In this document: piece by piece, positions 25,440-33,212 of the stretch | How positions within the stretch are numbered: position 1 is the first letter of the stretch | How the letters are laid out: each line of letters begins with the position of its first letter | NCBI GenBank assembly: GCA_028288505.1 | Contig: JAQBNN010000137.1 | Span: 1-41,650, forward strand | DNA length: 41,650 bases | Source of the DNA: Segetibacter sp. | GTDB lineage: Bacteria; Bacteroidota; Bacteroidia; Chitinophagales; Chitinophagaceae | Direction: 5' to 3' | Notes under the pieces: model-generated | The model's input: the letters and a program-made list of their open reading frames with translations, nothing else | Database searches by the model: none | Told to the model about the DNA's origin: nothing | Program-made: the position numbers and the translations under genes

Positions 25440-25608
25440 CAATACATACAACCCTTTTAAAAGACTTGAATGAATTTTTGCCGCAACCAAAACTAAGTTG
25501 TTTTAAGCAAAAGCTTATTACCAAAACAATTCTGCTGATGCACGAAGGGTTGCTTCCTTTTAAGGGTTTAAAGTGGAATCCCTGGAATTTCCAGGGATTT
25601 TTTTTATC
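25440..25608 (+). ncRNA. Candidate rod-shaped structured RNA ending in its own terminator
   Basis: Three nested helices can be drawn. The outer one pairs 25450-25463 with 25557-25568 (AACCCTT with AAGGGTT and AAAAG with CTTTT, 2-nt bulge). The middle one pairs GCAACC (25483-25488) with GGTTGC (25548-25553). The tip pairs 25497-25508 with 25513-25516 and 25523-25530, closing on AAGC-AAAA-GCTT. The + strand terminator at 25574-25608 has no protein gene before it. The long interrupted rod with unpaired stretches recalls 6S RNA, but I cannot confirm a family, and the 5' end is estimated. Both neighbouring genes are on the other strand. Confidence 0.5.
25574..25608 (+). terminator. Terminator of the candidate RNA
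   Basis: AATCCCTGGAA and TTCCAGGGATT form a near-perfect palindromic stem followed by a T run on the + strand only. Confidence 0.8.
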
Positions 25609-25644
25609 ATCCATCTTATCAAGACTGCTTTAAATTTTTCAGCA

Positions 25645-25685
25645 ATAAAAAAAGCCGATACTTTTTTTGTATCGGCTTTTTTTAT
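25645..25685 (-). terminator. iscA terminator (bidirectional form)
   Basis: AAGCCGATAC and GTATCGGCTT pair around seven T (A on the minus strand), with A and T runs on both sides. It sits 13 bases after the iscA stop. Confidence 0.9.
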
Positions 25686-25697
25686 TTTTTACAAAAG

Positions 25698-26030
25698 TTA
25701 TACTGCAAAGCTTTCTCCACATCCACAACTGCGGCTGGCATTAGGGTTACTAAAGTAAAATCCCTTACCATTTAAACCGTCAGAGAAATCAAGAGTAGTA
25801 TTTACAAGGTAGAGGAAGCTCTTAAGATCAGTAACAACCTTAACCCCGTTATCTTCAAACTCCTGATCCATCGGCTTCTTTTCGTTGTCGAAATCCATTT
25901 TATAACTAAGACCAGAACAACCGCCGCCAACTACAGAAACTCTTAAAAAATATTCTTGTGTGTCTTTTATTTCTGCTTCCTTCATCAGTTTTCCAACCTT
26001 TGATGCAGCTTTATCGCTTACATAAATCAT
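25698..26030 (-). CDS. iscA: A-type Fe-S carrier protein (IscA/ErpA/HesB family)
   Basis: A 110-residue A-type carrier that takes Fe-S clusters from the IscU scaffold to target proteins. The three conserved cysteines are present: Cys38 in GGGCSG, and Cys102 and Cys104 in SCGCGESF. It is the last of three genes iscS-iscU-iscA on the minus strand, 82 bp after iscU, and ends at a strong terminator. ErpA would be an equally fitting family name; the operon context favours iscA. Confidence 0.92.
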   Translation of the reverse strand: MIYVSDKAASKVGKLMKEAEIKDTQEYFLRVSVVGGGCSGLSYKMDFDNEKKPMDQEFEDNGVKVVTDLKSFLYLVNTTLDFSDGLNGKGFYFSNPNASRSCGCGESFAV

Positions 26031-26112
26031 AGGTATCCATTTTGAAAATTTGAAAGTGAACTAATTTGAATAGAAGGCATAAACCTTTCAAATTACTACA
26101 CTTGCAAATTAT

Positions 26113-26529
26113 TTAGTGAACTACGCTTTCTTCGAATTTGATCTGTTCAAGACCATTCTTTTGGCGGTAGTCGTTAATAGCTGCTTTAATAGCATCTTCT
26201 GCTAACACTGAGCAGTGAATCTTAACAGGAGGAAGATTTAATTCTTCTACAATCTCCATGTTGTCAATTGCAAGAGCCTGGTCTACGCTTTTACCTTTTA
26301 ACCACTCTGTAGCTAAAGATGAAGAAGCAATTGCAGACCCACAACCAAACGTTTTAAACTTGGCGTCAGAAATAACACCAGCTTCATCAACCTCAATTTG
26401 CAGGCGCATAACGTCACCACATTCTGGAGCACCTACCAACCCGGTGCCCACATTTTTCTTTGACTTATCTAACGTACCTACGTTTTTTGGGTTTTGGTAA
26501 TGATCGATTACTTTATCTGAGTAAGCCAT
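26113..26529 (-). CDS. iscU: Fe-S cluster assembly scaffold IscU
   Basis: A 138-residue scaffold on which IscS-derived sulfur and iron form [2Fe-2S] clusters. Cluster ligands are all visible: Cys37 in ECGD, Cys63 in FGCGSA, and His105-Cys106 in LPPVKIHCS, which also contains the LPPVK motif recognised by HscA-type chaperones. It lies between iscS and iscA. The 131-bp iscS-iscU gap holds a dispersed repeat copy, and no TAnnTTTG promoter was found there, so read-through from iscS is likely. hscA, hscB, fdx and iscR are not in the window. Confidence 0.96.
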   Translation of the reverse strand: MAYSDKVIDHYQNPKNVGTLDKSKKNVGTGLVGAPECGDVMRLQIEVDEAGVISDAKFKTFGCGSAIASSSLATEWLKGKSVDQALAIDNMEIVEELNLPPVKIHCSVLAEDAIKAAINDYRQKNGLEQIKFEESVVH

Positions 26530-26580
26530 TTTATTTAAAGTTTTTTAGGTTATTATATTATTGTTCAATAAAGGTTTTCA

Positions 26581-26637
26581 GTTGAAGAGTGCGACGCAAG
26601 GATGTTGAAAAAAGCGTTACTGCCGACCCCAAAAATC
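26581..26637 (+). repeat. Dispersed repeat, copy 13
   Basis: GTTGAAGAGTGCGACGCAAG, then GATGTTGAAAAAAG and the 3' part ACTGCCGACCCCAAAAATC. It lies within the iscS-iscU intergenic gap, antisense to the likely operon transcript. Confidence 0.85.
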
Positions 26638-26660
26638 TACTACAAAGATATTACAATTTT

Positions 26661-27878
26661 TTAATGGGCTGCCCACTCAATACTATTAAGGTCAATTCCT
26701 TCTTTATACATCTCCCAAAGAGGGCTCATCTCACGCAATTTTAATACAGTAGTTGAGATCTGCTCGATGGTGTAATCGATTTGCTCTTCAGTAGTAAAAC
26801 GACCAAGACCGAAGCGTAAAGAGCTATGAGCAAGATCATCTCCCAAACCTAACGCCTTTAAAACGTAGCTAGGTTCTAAAGAAGCGCTTGTACATGCAGA
26901 ACCTGAGCTAAGAGCAATATTCTTGTTGAAGCCCATTAAAAGACCTTCGCCCTCTACGTGCTTAAAGCTAATGTTTGCAACATGCGGCAGACGATGTTCG
27001 CGGTTGCCGTTTACATAAGCTTCTTCAATTTTCAGGAGTTCGGTCTCAAGCTTATCACGCAATTTGCTTAGGCGCCTTGCTTCCTCGTCCATTTCTAAAA
27101 AAGCCAATTCGCAAGCTTTACCAAAACCAACGATTCCAGGAACATTGAGGGTGCCGCTTCGCATTGCTCTTTCATGTCCGCCACCATCCATTTGGGCAGT
27201 AACTTTTACACGAGGGTTTTTACGGCGAACATACAATGCGCCTACTCCTTTTGGTCCGTACATTTTATGCGCGGAAAAAGCCATTAAATCAATGCCGTCT
27301 TTTATTACGTCAACAGGAATTTTACCTACCGCTTGCGTAGCATCGGTAAAAAATAATACGCCATTCTTTTTAGCTAAGGCACTTATTTCCCTAATTGGTT
27401 GAATAACACCAATCTCGTTATTGCCATACATGATGGAAATAAGGATAGTATTTGGTTTGATGGCGGCTTCCAATTCCTTCAAATCGATTAAACCATCTGC
27501 TTTTACGGTGAGGTAGGTTACTTCACCACCCACTTTTTCAATGTGCTTACAGGTGTCTAATACTGCTTTATGTTCAGTAGTAGCGGTAATAATGTGGTTG
27601 CCTTTGCTTGCATACATTTCGAATACTCCTTTAATCCCAAGATTATCGGCTTCGGTTGCACCACTTGTGAAAATGATTTCTTTAGGATCTGCACCTATTA
27701 ATTTTGCCACTTGCTCTCTCGCATAATCTACACCCTCTTCAGCCTGCCATCCAAAAGGGTGGTTACGGCTTGCAGCATTTCCAAACTGTTCGGTAAAATA
27801 AGGTAACATAGCCTCCACAACTCTAGGGTCGCAGGGCGTTGTAGCGTTATTATCTAGATAAACCGGTAATTTTAACAT
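26661..27878 (-). CDS. iscS: Cysteine desulfurase
   Basis: A PLP enzyme of 405 residues that removes sulfur from cysteine and passes it to IscU as persulfide. Motifs: [13 protein letters not shown] at the N-terminus, [22 protein letters not shown] with the PLP-stacking His, the Schiff-base Lys205 in [10 protein letters not shown], and the catalytic Cys329 in [16 protein letters not shown] on the long mobile loop of group I enzymes. It is the first gene of iscS-iscU-iscA and has a TAnnTTTG promoter 35 bases upstream. Confidence 0.97.
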   Translation of the reverse strand: MLKLPVYLDNNATTPCDPRVVEAMLPYFTEQFGNAASRNHPFGWQAEEGVDYAREQVAKLIGADPKEIIFTSGATEADNLGIKGVFEMYASKGNHIITATTEHKAVLDTCKHIEKVGGEVTYLTVKADGLIDLKELEAAIKPNTILISIMYGNNEIGVIQPIREISALAKKNGVLFFTDATQAVGKIPVDVIKDGIDLMAFSAHKMYGPKGVGALYVRRKNPRVKVTAQMDGGGHERAMRSGTLNVPGIVGFGKACELAFLEMDEEARRLSKLRDKLETELLKIEEAYVNGNREHRLPHVANISFKHVEGEGLLMGFNKNIALSSGSACTSASLEPSYVLKALGLGDDLAHSSLRFGLGRFTTEEQIDYTIEQISTTVLKLREMSPLWEMYKEGIDLNSIEWAAH

Positions 27879-27913
27879 ATAAATCGATAAATTTTACTTC
27901 TGTACTTAATATA

Positions 27914-27921
27914 CAAAAGTA
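27914..27921 (-). promoter_or_regulatory. -7 promoter element of iscS
   Basis: The minus strand reads TACTTTTG, an exact TAnnTTTG match, 35 bases before the iscS ATG. No strong -33 TTG at the expected spacing. Confidence 0.55.
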
Positions 27922-28025
27922 ACCAAATAGGCCTATACATTTGTGCCATTAACACAACTAAAACTCTTTTTCCTGATTTCGTAAGGTGTGGCTCTTTTTA
28001 CTCAATAGATAAAATATTTTTTTTA

Positions 28026-28427
28026 ATGACAAACGTTGAGCATATTGGATTAGCAGTAAGAGATCTTGAAGTTTCGATTCCGTTATTTGAAAAATTGTTT
28101 AATACAAATTGCTACAAAACAGAAGTGGTTGAAAGTGAAAAAGTGAAAACTGCTTTTTTCCAGAAAGGGGAAACAAAAGTAGAGTTATTGGAAAGTCTGG
28201 ACGCTAATGGGGTAATAGCAAGGTTCATTGAAAAGAAAGGTGAGGGCATTCATCATATAGCTCTAGCGGTCAAAGATATTCAAACTGAAATGAAGCGGCT
28301 TCAAAATGAAGGGTTCCAGCTACTAAATGAGGAACCTAAGAAAGGGGCTGATAATAAGTTGATTTGCTTTCTTCATCCCAAAGGCACCAATGGCATTTTG
28401 ATTGAGTTGTGCCAGGAAATAGAGTAG
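28026..28427 (+). CDS. mce: Methylmalonyl-CoA epimerase
   Basis: A VOC-fold epimerase of 133 residues that interconverts (2R)- and (2S)-methylmalonyl-CoA, linking propionyl-CoA to succinyl-CoA with B12-dependent mutase. Family signatures: VEHIGLAVRDLEVSIPLFEKL at the start with the first metal His, VELLE in the middle, GEGIHHIALAV with the second His, and ILIELCQE with the metal Glu at the end. The length is typical. It is divergent from iscS and followed by a small uncertain frame and a secreted protein gene. B12 use here matches that of NrdJ; mutase genes are not in the window. Confidence 0.93.
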   Translation: MTNVEHIGLAVRDLEVSIPLFEKLFNTNCYKTEVVESEKVKTAFFQKGETKVELLESLDANGVIARFIEKKGEGIHHIALAVKDIQTEMKRLQNEGFQLLNEEPKKGADNKLICFLHPKGTNGILIELCQEIE

Positions 28428-28438
28428 AAAAATTGTAA

Positions 28439-28594
28439 ATGAGGGCAATAATATTTACTCTTTATTTTCTACCGTGTTTAGTTTACTCACCAATCTTTCT
28501 CACTTTCCACTGGCAAAATAATAAAGAGATAGCGTTGAAATGCCTGCTCGCGAAAGACACGTATTATCTTGAAAGTAACCTATTGAAACCCTGA
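28439..28594 (+). other. Possible small exported protein frame, interrupted by TGA
   Basis: ATG 28439 opens 51 codons with a hydrophobic N-terminus (MRAIIFTLYFLPCLVYS). After TGA at 28592-28594 the same frame continues for 25 codons (CSPCTEDLLLVGMWLDNN and so on) to a TGA that overlaps the next ATG in ATGA (28669-28672). It begins 11 bp after mce. This arrangement looks like a small gene with one nonsense codon, but the protein is too short for me to recognise, and chance cannot be excluded. Confidence 0.25.
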
Positions 28595-28668
28595 TGTAGC
28601 CCCTGCACCGAAGATCTTCTTCTCGTTGGCATGTGGTTGGATAATAATGCAAGTGAAAACCAAGAACT

Positions 28669-29067
28669 ATGACAAATCCAACCAACTATTTATTCAAAAC
28701 CTTCTTGTTAGGGCTTGTTATAACGATCACCTCTATTTTAAATCCCGCTTTAGCACAATCTCAAAATATCCAGGTAGTAAACCAGAAATCAAAGGTTACT
28801 GTTGTACCTGGCAAAAATCAAATAGGAATTTACATAACAGGTTTTCCTGCTAATACCAGCGTTGTTGTTTTTGACGATGAGGACAACCTAATTTCTGTTG
28901 TTTCAACTAATAAGTTCGGTGATGCTTTTATTGCTGCCGACGCAACCATTAAGAATATTATATATGCAAAAACGCTAAACGGCGAAATAATAGTTACAAA
29001 CAAACCGTATTTACTGGATAACACAGACGGCACACCAGCCGATCCCAAATTCTCCGAAAGGGCTTAG
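28669..29067 (+). CDS. Small exported protein of unknown function
   Basis: A 132-residue protein with a clear signal peptide (about residues 1-30, ending NPALAQS) and a mature part rich in beta-strand patterns, such as QNIQVVNQKSKVTVVPGKN and NTSVVVFDDEDNLISVVST. The C-terminus is polar and acidic. There are no cysteines in the mature part and no known catalytic motif. I do not recognise the family. A terminator follows at 29084-29114. It may be co-transcribed with mce and the small frame upstream. Confidence 0.75.
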   Translation: MTNPTNYLFKTFLLGLVITITSILNPALAQSQNIQVVNQKSKVTVVPGKNQIGIYITGFPANTSVVVFDDEDNLISVVSTNKFGDAFIAADATIKNIIYAKTLNGEIIVTNKPYLLDNTDGTPADPKFSERA

Positions 29068-29083
29068 TTTTTAAAAGTGAAGC

Positions 29084-29114
29084 ATAAAAGCTTTCCGTAG
29101 GGAAGGCTTTTATC
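29084..29114 (+). terminator. Terminator of the small exported protein gene
   Basis: ATAAAAGC..TTTCC and GGAAG..GCTTTTAT form a stem around GTAG, 17 bases after the stop, with a T-rich tail. Confidence 0.8.
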
Positions 29115-29145
29115 ATTTTACGGAAAGAATCGTAAAGAATAAGAG

Positions 29146-29208
29146 TTTGGTACCAGCGATAGATCGTGTGGCGTCATCGTTGCGTCGCAATCCGTTCGTC
29201 TTTTGTAC
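29146..29208 (-). repeat. Dispersed repeat, copy 14
   Basis: Minus strand: GTACAAAAGACGAACGGATT, then GCGACGCAACGATGACG and the tail CGCTGGTACCAAAC. It faces copy 15 head to head across 50 bp. Confidence 0.8.
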
Positions 29209-29258
29209 TACCATTTATCTTGAGTCTAATAGCGCCATAGCCGAATAAGGTACAAAAA

Positions 29259-29314
29259 GTACAAGTGAGTGACACAACGATGTTTAATAGTAGAACTGGG
29301 GCTAAGTACAAAAT
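29259..29314 (+). repeat. Dispersed repeat, copy 15 (GTGAGTGACAC subtype)
   Basis: GTACAAGTGAGTGACACAAC, then GATGTTTAATAG and a tail GGGGCTAAGTACAAAATC. It lies in the convergent gap before the rnc stop. Confidence 0.8.
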
Positions 29315-29351
29315 CATCCCTCGTAGGTGCTGAGGGACGCGAAGAGAAGTG

Positions 29352-30062
29352 TTATAGACCTATTTTCTCAATGGCTAATTGTGCGGCTATTTGGCTGGCG
29401 TCTTTTTTATTGTAGCCTTTTCCCAAGGCCAACTGCTCACCATCCACCACTGCAGCAATGGTAAAAACCCGGCGATTATTTTCTAGTTTTTCGTCCAGCA
29501 TCTTAAACTCGAGGATCTTGCCATTCTTACTAGCCCAACCTATCAGTTTATTCTTCAGGTTTATATCAATGTTTTCCAGCTCGTCAACAAAAAGGTGTTG
29601 GATGATCATTTGCTTTTGCACCCATTTCTGGGTTTTCTTGTAACCCTTATCCAGGTAAACTGCACCAACTAATGCTTCAAGAGTATTGCCAAATATTTGG
29701 CTGCCTTTTAGGGACCCATCGAACTTGTTGTACAATGCAAGTTTTTTAATGCCCATTTTTATAGCAAGATCGTTTAATTGTTGGCGATTAACCATTTTGC
29801 TACGCATTTCGGTAAGAAAACCTTCGCCTTTGTAGGGGTATTTTTTAAACAGGTAGTCGGCTACGATGGTGCTAAGTACGGCATCTCCGAGGTATTCAAG
29901 CCGTTCATTGTTCTCGTCTGCGCCCTCTTTAATGGAGCGATGGCTTAGGGCGGTAGTATACAAAAAAATATTGCCGGGTTTTATGCCCAGCACATTTTGT
30001 ATTTGTTTATCAAAAGATTGTTTCTTGTCCTTTTTTCCGGAGAATATGCCGAAGAATACCAC
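29352..30062 (-). CDS. rnc: Ribonuclease III
   Basis: A 236-residue double-strand-specific endoribonuclease that processes rRNA precursors and structured mRNAs. The RNase III signature NNERLEYLGDAVLSTIVADYLF lies near residues 50-72, the second acidic cluster is GNTLEALVGAVYLDKGY, and a C-terminal dsRNA-binding domain ends KKDASQIAAQLAIEKIGL. The start is GTG 30062, 4 bases after the fabF stop, so the two are translationally close. The order acpP-fabF-rnc is conserved in Bacteroidota. Confidence 0.95.
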   Translation of the reverse strand: MVFFGIFSGKKDKKQSFDKQIQNVLGIKPGNIFLYTTALSHRSIKEGADENNERLEYLGDAVLSTIVADYLFKKYPYKGEGFLTEMRSKMVNRQQLNDLAIKMGIKKLALYNKFDGSLKGSQIFGNTLEALVGAVYLDKGYKKTQKWVQKQMIIQHLFVDELENIDINLKNKLIGWASKNGKILEFKMLDEKLENNRRVFTIAAVVDGEQLALGKGYNKKDASQIAAQLAIEKIGL

Positions 30063-30066
30063 GGGA

Positions 30067-31320
30067 TTAAGCTACATATTTTTTTACAATAACTGCAGCA
30101 TTATGTCCACCAAAGCCAAATGTATTGCTTAATGCAGCATTTACCGGCCTTGCTTGGGGTTTGTTAAAAGTGAAGTTTAACCTAGCATCCAGATCCGGAT
30201 CATCAGTAAAGTGGTTAATTGTTGGAGGAATCATGCCGTGAACGATTGCCTTAATACACGCAATCGCTTCAATTACTCCTGCAGCGCCAAGGCAGTGGCC
30301 TGTCATGCTTTTGGTTGAACTTATATTTAATTTGTATGCGTGCTCGCCAAACACGTGTGTAATTGCTTTTAATTCTGCTCCATCTCCTAATGGAGTAGAT
30401 GTTCCATGTGTGTTGATGTAATCAATTTCCTCTGGTTTCATTTGGGCGTCGTCTAATGCGCACAACATCACATTTTTTGCACCTAAACCTTCAGGGTGTG
30501 GTGCGGTTATATGATGCGCATCGGCAGTAGCACCACCTCCAGCAATCTCGCAATAAATTTTAGCGCCCCTTGCAATTGCGTGGTCCAGGTCTTCGAGTAT
30601 TAATGTACCCGAACCTTCCCCCATAACAAATCCATCCCTGTCTTTATCGTAAGGCCGGCTAGCGATCAGGTAATCTTCATTACGTTCGCTTAATGCTTTC
30701 ATTGCATTGAAGCCGCCAATGCCTGCTTCGCTTATTACCGCTTCGCTTCCGCCAGTTACTATAATATCAGCTTTGCCTAATCTTATATAATTAAATGCGT
30801 CAATAATTGCATTGGTTGAAGAAGCACATGCGCTAACAACAGCGAAGTTTGGCCCTCTAAAGCCGTGACGCATAGATATTTGGCCGGCTGCAATATCCAT
30901 TATCATTTTAGGGATGAAATAAGGGTTGAAACGTGGTGTACCATCGCCTTTCGCAAATTCCATTACTTCCGTTTGAAAAGTCATAATTCCACCAATTCCA
31001 CTGGCAAAAATTACTCCTACACGGTCGGGGTTTACGTTTTCTTTGGAAATGTTTGCATCATTTATAGCCTCATCGCTCGATACTAATGCTATTTGAGTGA
31101 AGCGGTCAATCTTGCGGGCTTCTTTTTTGTCAATAAAGTTGGTTGGTTGAAAATCCTTAAGTTCACAGGCGAACCTTGTTTTAAACTTAGCAGCATTAAA
31201 CTGGGTAATAAGATTAGCTCCTGAAACTCCATTAATTAATCCATTCCAATATTCTTCTAGGTTGTTTCCAATTGGAGTTAAAGCGCCAATTCCAGTTACA
31301 ACTACTCTTTTTAATTCCAT
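30067..31320 (-). CDS. fabF: Beta-ketoacyl-ACP synthase II
   Basis: Condenses malonyl-ACP with acyl-ACP in fatty-acid elongation. The 417-residue form from ATG 31320 begins MELKRVVVTGIGALTPIG, the usual KAS II start; a longer in-frame start at 31371 would run through the intergenic hairpin and is rejected. Catalytic residues: Cys165 in VSACASSTNA, His in NTHGTSTPLGD and His in SMTGHCLGAAG. It lies 97 bp after acpP and 4 bp before rnc. Confidence 0.97.
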   Translation of the reverse strand: MELKRVVVTGIGALTPIGNNLEEYWNGLINGVSGANLITQFNAAKFKTRFACELKDFQPTNFIDKKEARKIDRFTQIALVSSDEAINDANISKENVNPDRVGVIFASGIGGIMTFQTEVMEFAKGDGTPRFNPYFIPKMIMDIAAGQISMRHGFRGPNFAVVSACASSTNAIIDAFNYIRLGKADIIVTGGSEAVISEAGIGGFNAMKALSERNEDYLIASRPYDKDRDGFVMGEGSGTLILEDLDHAIARGAKIYCEIAGGGATADAHHITAPHPEGLGAKNVMLCALDDAQMKPEEIDYINTHGTSTPLGDGAELKAITHVFGEHAYKLNISSTKSMTGHCLGAAGVIEAIACIKAIVHGMIPPTINHFTDDPDLDARLNFTFNKPQARPVNAALSNTFGFGGHNAAVIVKKYVA

Positions 31321-31345
31321 ACGTGCCTGAGATTTTAAAGTGATA

Positions 31346-31384
31346 AATCCGCCTACAGATGCAGAAAGCATATGTAGGCGGATT
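31346..31384 (-). terminator. Strong hairpin between acpP and fabF, possible attenuator or processing site
   Basis: AATCCGCCTACA (31346-31357) and TGTAGGCGGATT (31373-31384) form a perfect 12-bp stem. After one mismatch it continues as ATGC/GCAT around AGAAA. It has no long T run on the minus strand, so it may only partly terminate, or may protect the acpP message. Confidence 0.6.
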
Positions 31385-31417
31385 ATTAATTATTGCTAAT
31401 AAAAGGAAATGGGCCGT

Positions 31418-31654
31418 TTATTTAGCATGCTCTTCCAGGTAAGCTACAGCCTGACCTACAGTAGTTATAGTTTCAGCTTGCTCATCAGGAATGGAAATAT
31501 TGAATTCTTTTTCAAATTCCATAATTAATTCAACGGTGTCCAAAGAATCGGCACCTAAGTCATTGGTAAAAGAAGCTTCAGTTGTTACCTCTGCTTCGTC
31601 CACTCCTAATTTGTCAACAATGATTTTCTTAACTCTTGTTGCGATGTCTGACAT
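31418..31654 (-). CDS. acpP: Acyl carrier protein
   Basis: A 78-residue acidic four-helix protein that carries acyl chains on a phosphopantetheine arm attached to Ser37 in the motif [16 protein letters not shown]. It is the first gene of acpP-fabF-rnc, has a good TAnnTTTG promoter 24 bases upstream, and is followed by a strong hairpin that could make its level higher than that of fabF. Confidence 0.97.
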   Translation of the reverse strand: MSDIATRVKKIIVDKLGVDEAEVTTEASFTNDLGADSLDTVELIMEFEKEFNISIPDEQAETITTVGQAVAYLEEHAK

Positions 31655-31982
31655 TGTTATAAAGTTTAGTTACGGGTGCAAAAATATATATTTTGGTAAA
31701 TAAGCAAGGGAATAGGGAGTTTTTATTTATTCTACCACTATTGTCCTAAATATTGAATTATCAATAGTTATACATAAAAAATATGCCGTCTATCCTTATA
31801 CTTCCCGTTTACACTTATTTAATAATCGTTATATAGCTTCTTTTGCCTAAGTTTTTCTGGAACAGTTTTTTTAGTTAAACCTTCTGTTTATCTGCTTTCT
31901 GTTATTACTTTCAATTTTTTAAAGACAGCTATTTAAATTAATATTGAATATTGATTGGTAAATTGTAAACATAAATTCTTCT
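31655..31982. other. Divergent promoter region between acpP and the GNAT gene
   Basis: These 328 AT-rich bases hold the acpP promoter near 31679. I saw no gene, repeat copy or clear GNAT promoter. Confidence 0.5.
31679..31686 (-). promoter_or_regulatory. -7 promoter element of acpP
   Basis: The minus strand reads TATTTTTG, with TTG about 18 bases upstream and the ATG 24 bases downstream. It is the best match to the Bacteroidota consensus in the window. Confidence 0.7.
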
Positions 31983-32411
31983 ATGCCTTTAAAGATATTA
32001 GACCATGGTTCCCGGGAATATAAGCATATGATTGATTTGCGATACCAGATTTTGCGCAAGCCCTTAGGTCTGGAATTTAATGAAGAAGATCTTAAAAAAG
32101 AGGAGAGTGATATATTAATTGGTGCTTACGAAGATGAGGAAATGTTGGGTTGTTGTTTATTAACTGCGGTGAGTAAAAATAATGTGCGATTAAGGCAAAT
32201 GGCCGTAAAACCAGGTCTGCAAGGGAAAGGAATAGGTAGGGCTTTAATGCAATTCGCTGAGAATATTTCTCGAGATCGTGGCTACAAAAAAATATCTATG
32301 CATGCCCGCAAATCAGCCGTGGGATTTTACGAAAAGCAGGGCTACATAGTAGTAGGTGAGGAGTTTGAGGAAGTTACCATACCTCATTATGTGATGGAAA
32401 AAAGCCTCTGA
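31983..32411 (+). CDS. GNAT-family N-acetyltransferase
   Basis: A 142-residue acetyltransferase. The acetyl-CoA pyrophosphate-binding motif is LRQMAVKPGLQGKGIGRALM (about residues 70-90), and the C-terminal motif B segment is SAVGFYEKQGYIVVGEEF. It resembles the ElaA/YjcF-like small GNAT proteins; the acceptor cannot be told. The stop codon is directly next to the stop of the convergent YcxB-like gene (no bases between them). Confidence 0.9.
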   Translation: MPLKILDHGSREYKHMIDLRYQILRKPLGLEFNEEDLKKEESDILIGAYEDEEMLGCCLLTAVSKNNVRLRQMAVKPGLQGKGIGRALMQFAENISRDRGYKKISMHARKSAVGFYEKQGYIVVGEEFEEVTIPHYVMEKSL

Positions 32412-32897
32412 TTATTTCTTTCGTTTTGGAATATGTTCGTGCAAAAATCTTCTTAATTCATCTATTTGATCGTCCTTTTCAACTGCCTCTTTTGGCACCA
32501 GAAAAAAGGATCTCGCATTAAAGTATAAATGAAAAAAGTGTGGGCTTTCGTAATAGGAAGTAAACCTGTTCCATTCCCAGTCGGTAGAGCTTTTGCCATT
32601 CTCTAACCGGACAAAATCTGCAGAAAAAACCATCCTGAAGGTGTCATTAAAAGTGCTTGCTTTCCTATAAACGGCTGATGGCAAAAAATACCAGAACGCT
32701 ATCATTAACCCTACCCACAAAGCTGAGCTAATTAAAAAAGCAATGGGTGATACTTTTTTAAAATAGAAAAGGCCTGCCGAAAAAATAGCAAATACATTTA
32801 CGAGGATCATTAAAATTCGTATCTCCGGCCTGGTTATAAAATGGTATCGTAATGCCTGTAATACCTTCTTTTTATCATATCCAAAAAATATTTCCAT
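32412..32897 (-). CDS. YcxB-like membrane protein
   Basis: A 161-residue protein with two adjacent transmembrane helices (about 28-48 and 54-74) flanking a short turn, followed by a cytosolic beta-rich domain with the YcxB-type pattern (FSADFVRLENGKSSTDWEWNRFTSYYESPHFFHLYF). The function of the family is unknown. It converges on the GNAT gene with no gap, so transcripts of the two must overlap or end inside each other. Confidence 0.75.
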   Translation of the reverse strand: MEIFFGYDKKKVLQALRYHFITRPEIRILMILVNVFAIFSAGLFYFKKVSPIAFLISSALWVGLMIAFWYFLPSAVYRKASTFNDTFRMVFSADFVRLENGKSSTDWEWNRFTSYYESPHFFHLYFNARSFFLVPKEAVEKDDQIDELRRFLHEHIPKRKK

Positions 32898-32978
32898 GTA
32901 GTTTTTTTGAAAGGCTCAAAAGTATGGATATCGACTTGCATTTTAGCACCGCGTCTTTCTTCTTAAAGTAGTTTTGAA

Positions 32979-33034
32979 TTTTGTACCCGGCAGTTTCAGC
33001 CCTGTGGATCTTTACTTGCGTCGCACTCTTGTAC
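32979..33034 (-). repeat. Dispersed repeat, copy 16
   Basis: Minus strand: GTACAAGAGTGCGACGCAAG, then TAAAGATCC and the tail ACTGCCGGGTACAAAATTC. Confidence 0.8.
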
Positions 33035-33112
33035 TTTACAAGCTTCATGCAGCCCTTCTGCAACTTGTTTAGGGTGGTGGTGCGGGTAGGATGGGTGAGT
33101 AGAGGAACACTT

Positions 33113-33170
33113 GTACAAGTGAGTGACCCAACGATGCTGGGCAGAGATGGAAATGCTTAAAAACAAAAAA
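33113..33170 (+). repeat. Dispersed repeat, copy 17 (GTGAGTGAC subtype)
   Basis: GTACAAGTGAGTGACCCAAC, then GATGCTGGGCAGAG and a tail GCTTAAAAACAAAAAA. Head-to-head with copy 16 across 78 bp. Confidence 0.75.
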
Positions 33171-33205
33171 GCCACCCAAAAAATCAGGTGGCTTTTTTTT
33201 TTTAC
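33168..33205 (-). terminator. gldJ terminator (bidirectional form)
   Basis: GCCACC and GGTGGC pair around a loop with A/T runs on both sides, 8-40 bases after the gldJ stop. Confidence 0.85.
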
Positions 33206-33212
33206 CTTTTCC

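Larger units (their letters stand above)
25311..25697. other. Intergenic region between iscA and gldF
   Basis: There is no convincing protein gene in these 387 bp. The region contains the candidate structured RNA (25440-25608, +) with its terminator, and the iscA terminator (25645-25685). It lacks the dispersed repeat. I could not find a clear promoter for gldF. Confidence 0.5.
32898..33212. other. Intergenic region with a repeat pair
   Basis: This gap contains repeat copies 16 (-) and 17 (+) head to head and the gldJ terminator. I see no gene. Confidence 0.6.

Noticed and set aside
25436-25633. A 65-codon + strand gene in the iscA-gldF gap
   Set aside because: It runs straight through the terminator stem at 25574-25608 and has a biased composition; the RNA structure explains the region better.
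28592-28597. TGA-TGT as a selenocysteine site
   Set aside because: No SECIS-like hairpin was recognised just downstream and no selenoprotein family matches the frame.
31321-31371. Longer N-terminus for fabF
   Set aside because: It would translate the strong intergenic hairpin and adds residues absent from KAS II proteins; ATG 31320 gives the standard start.
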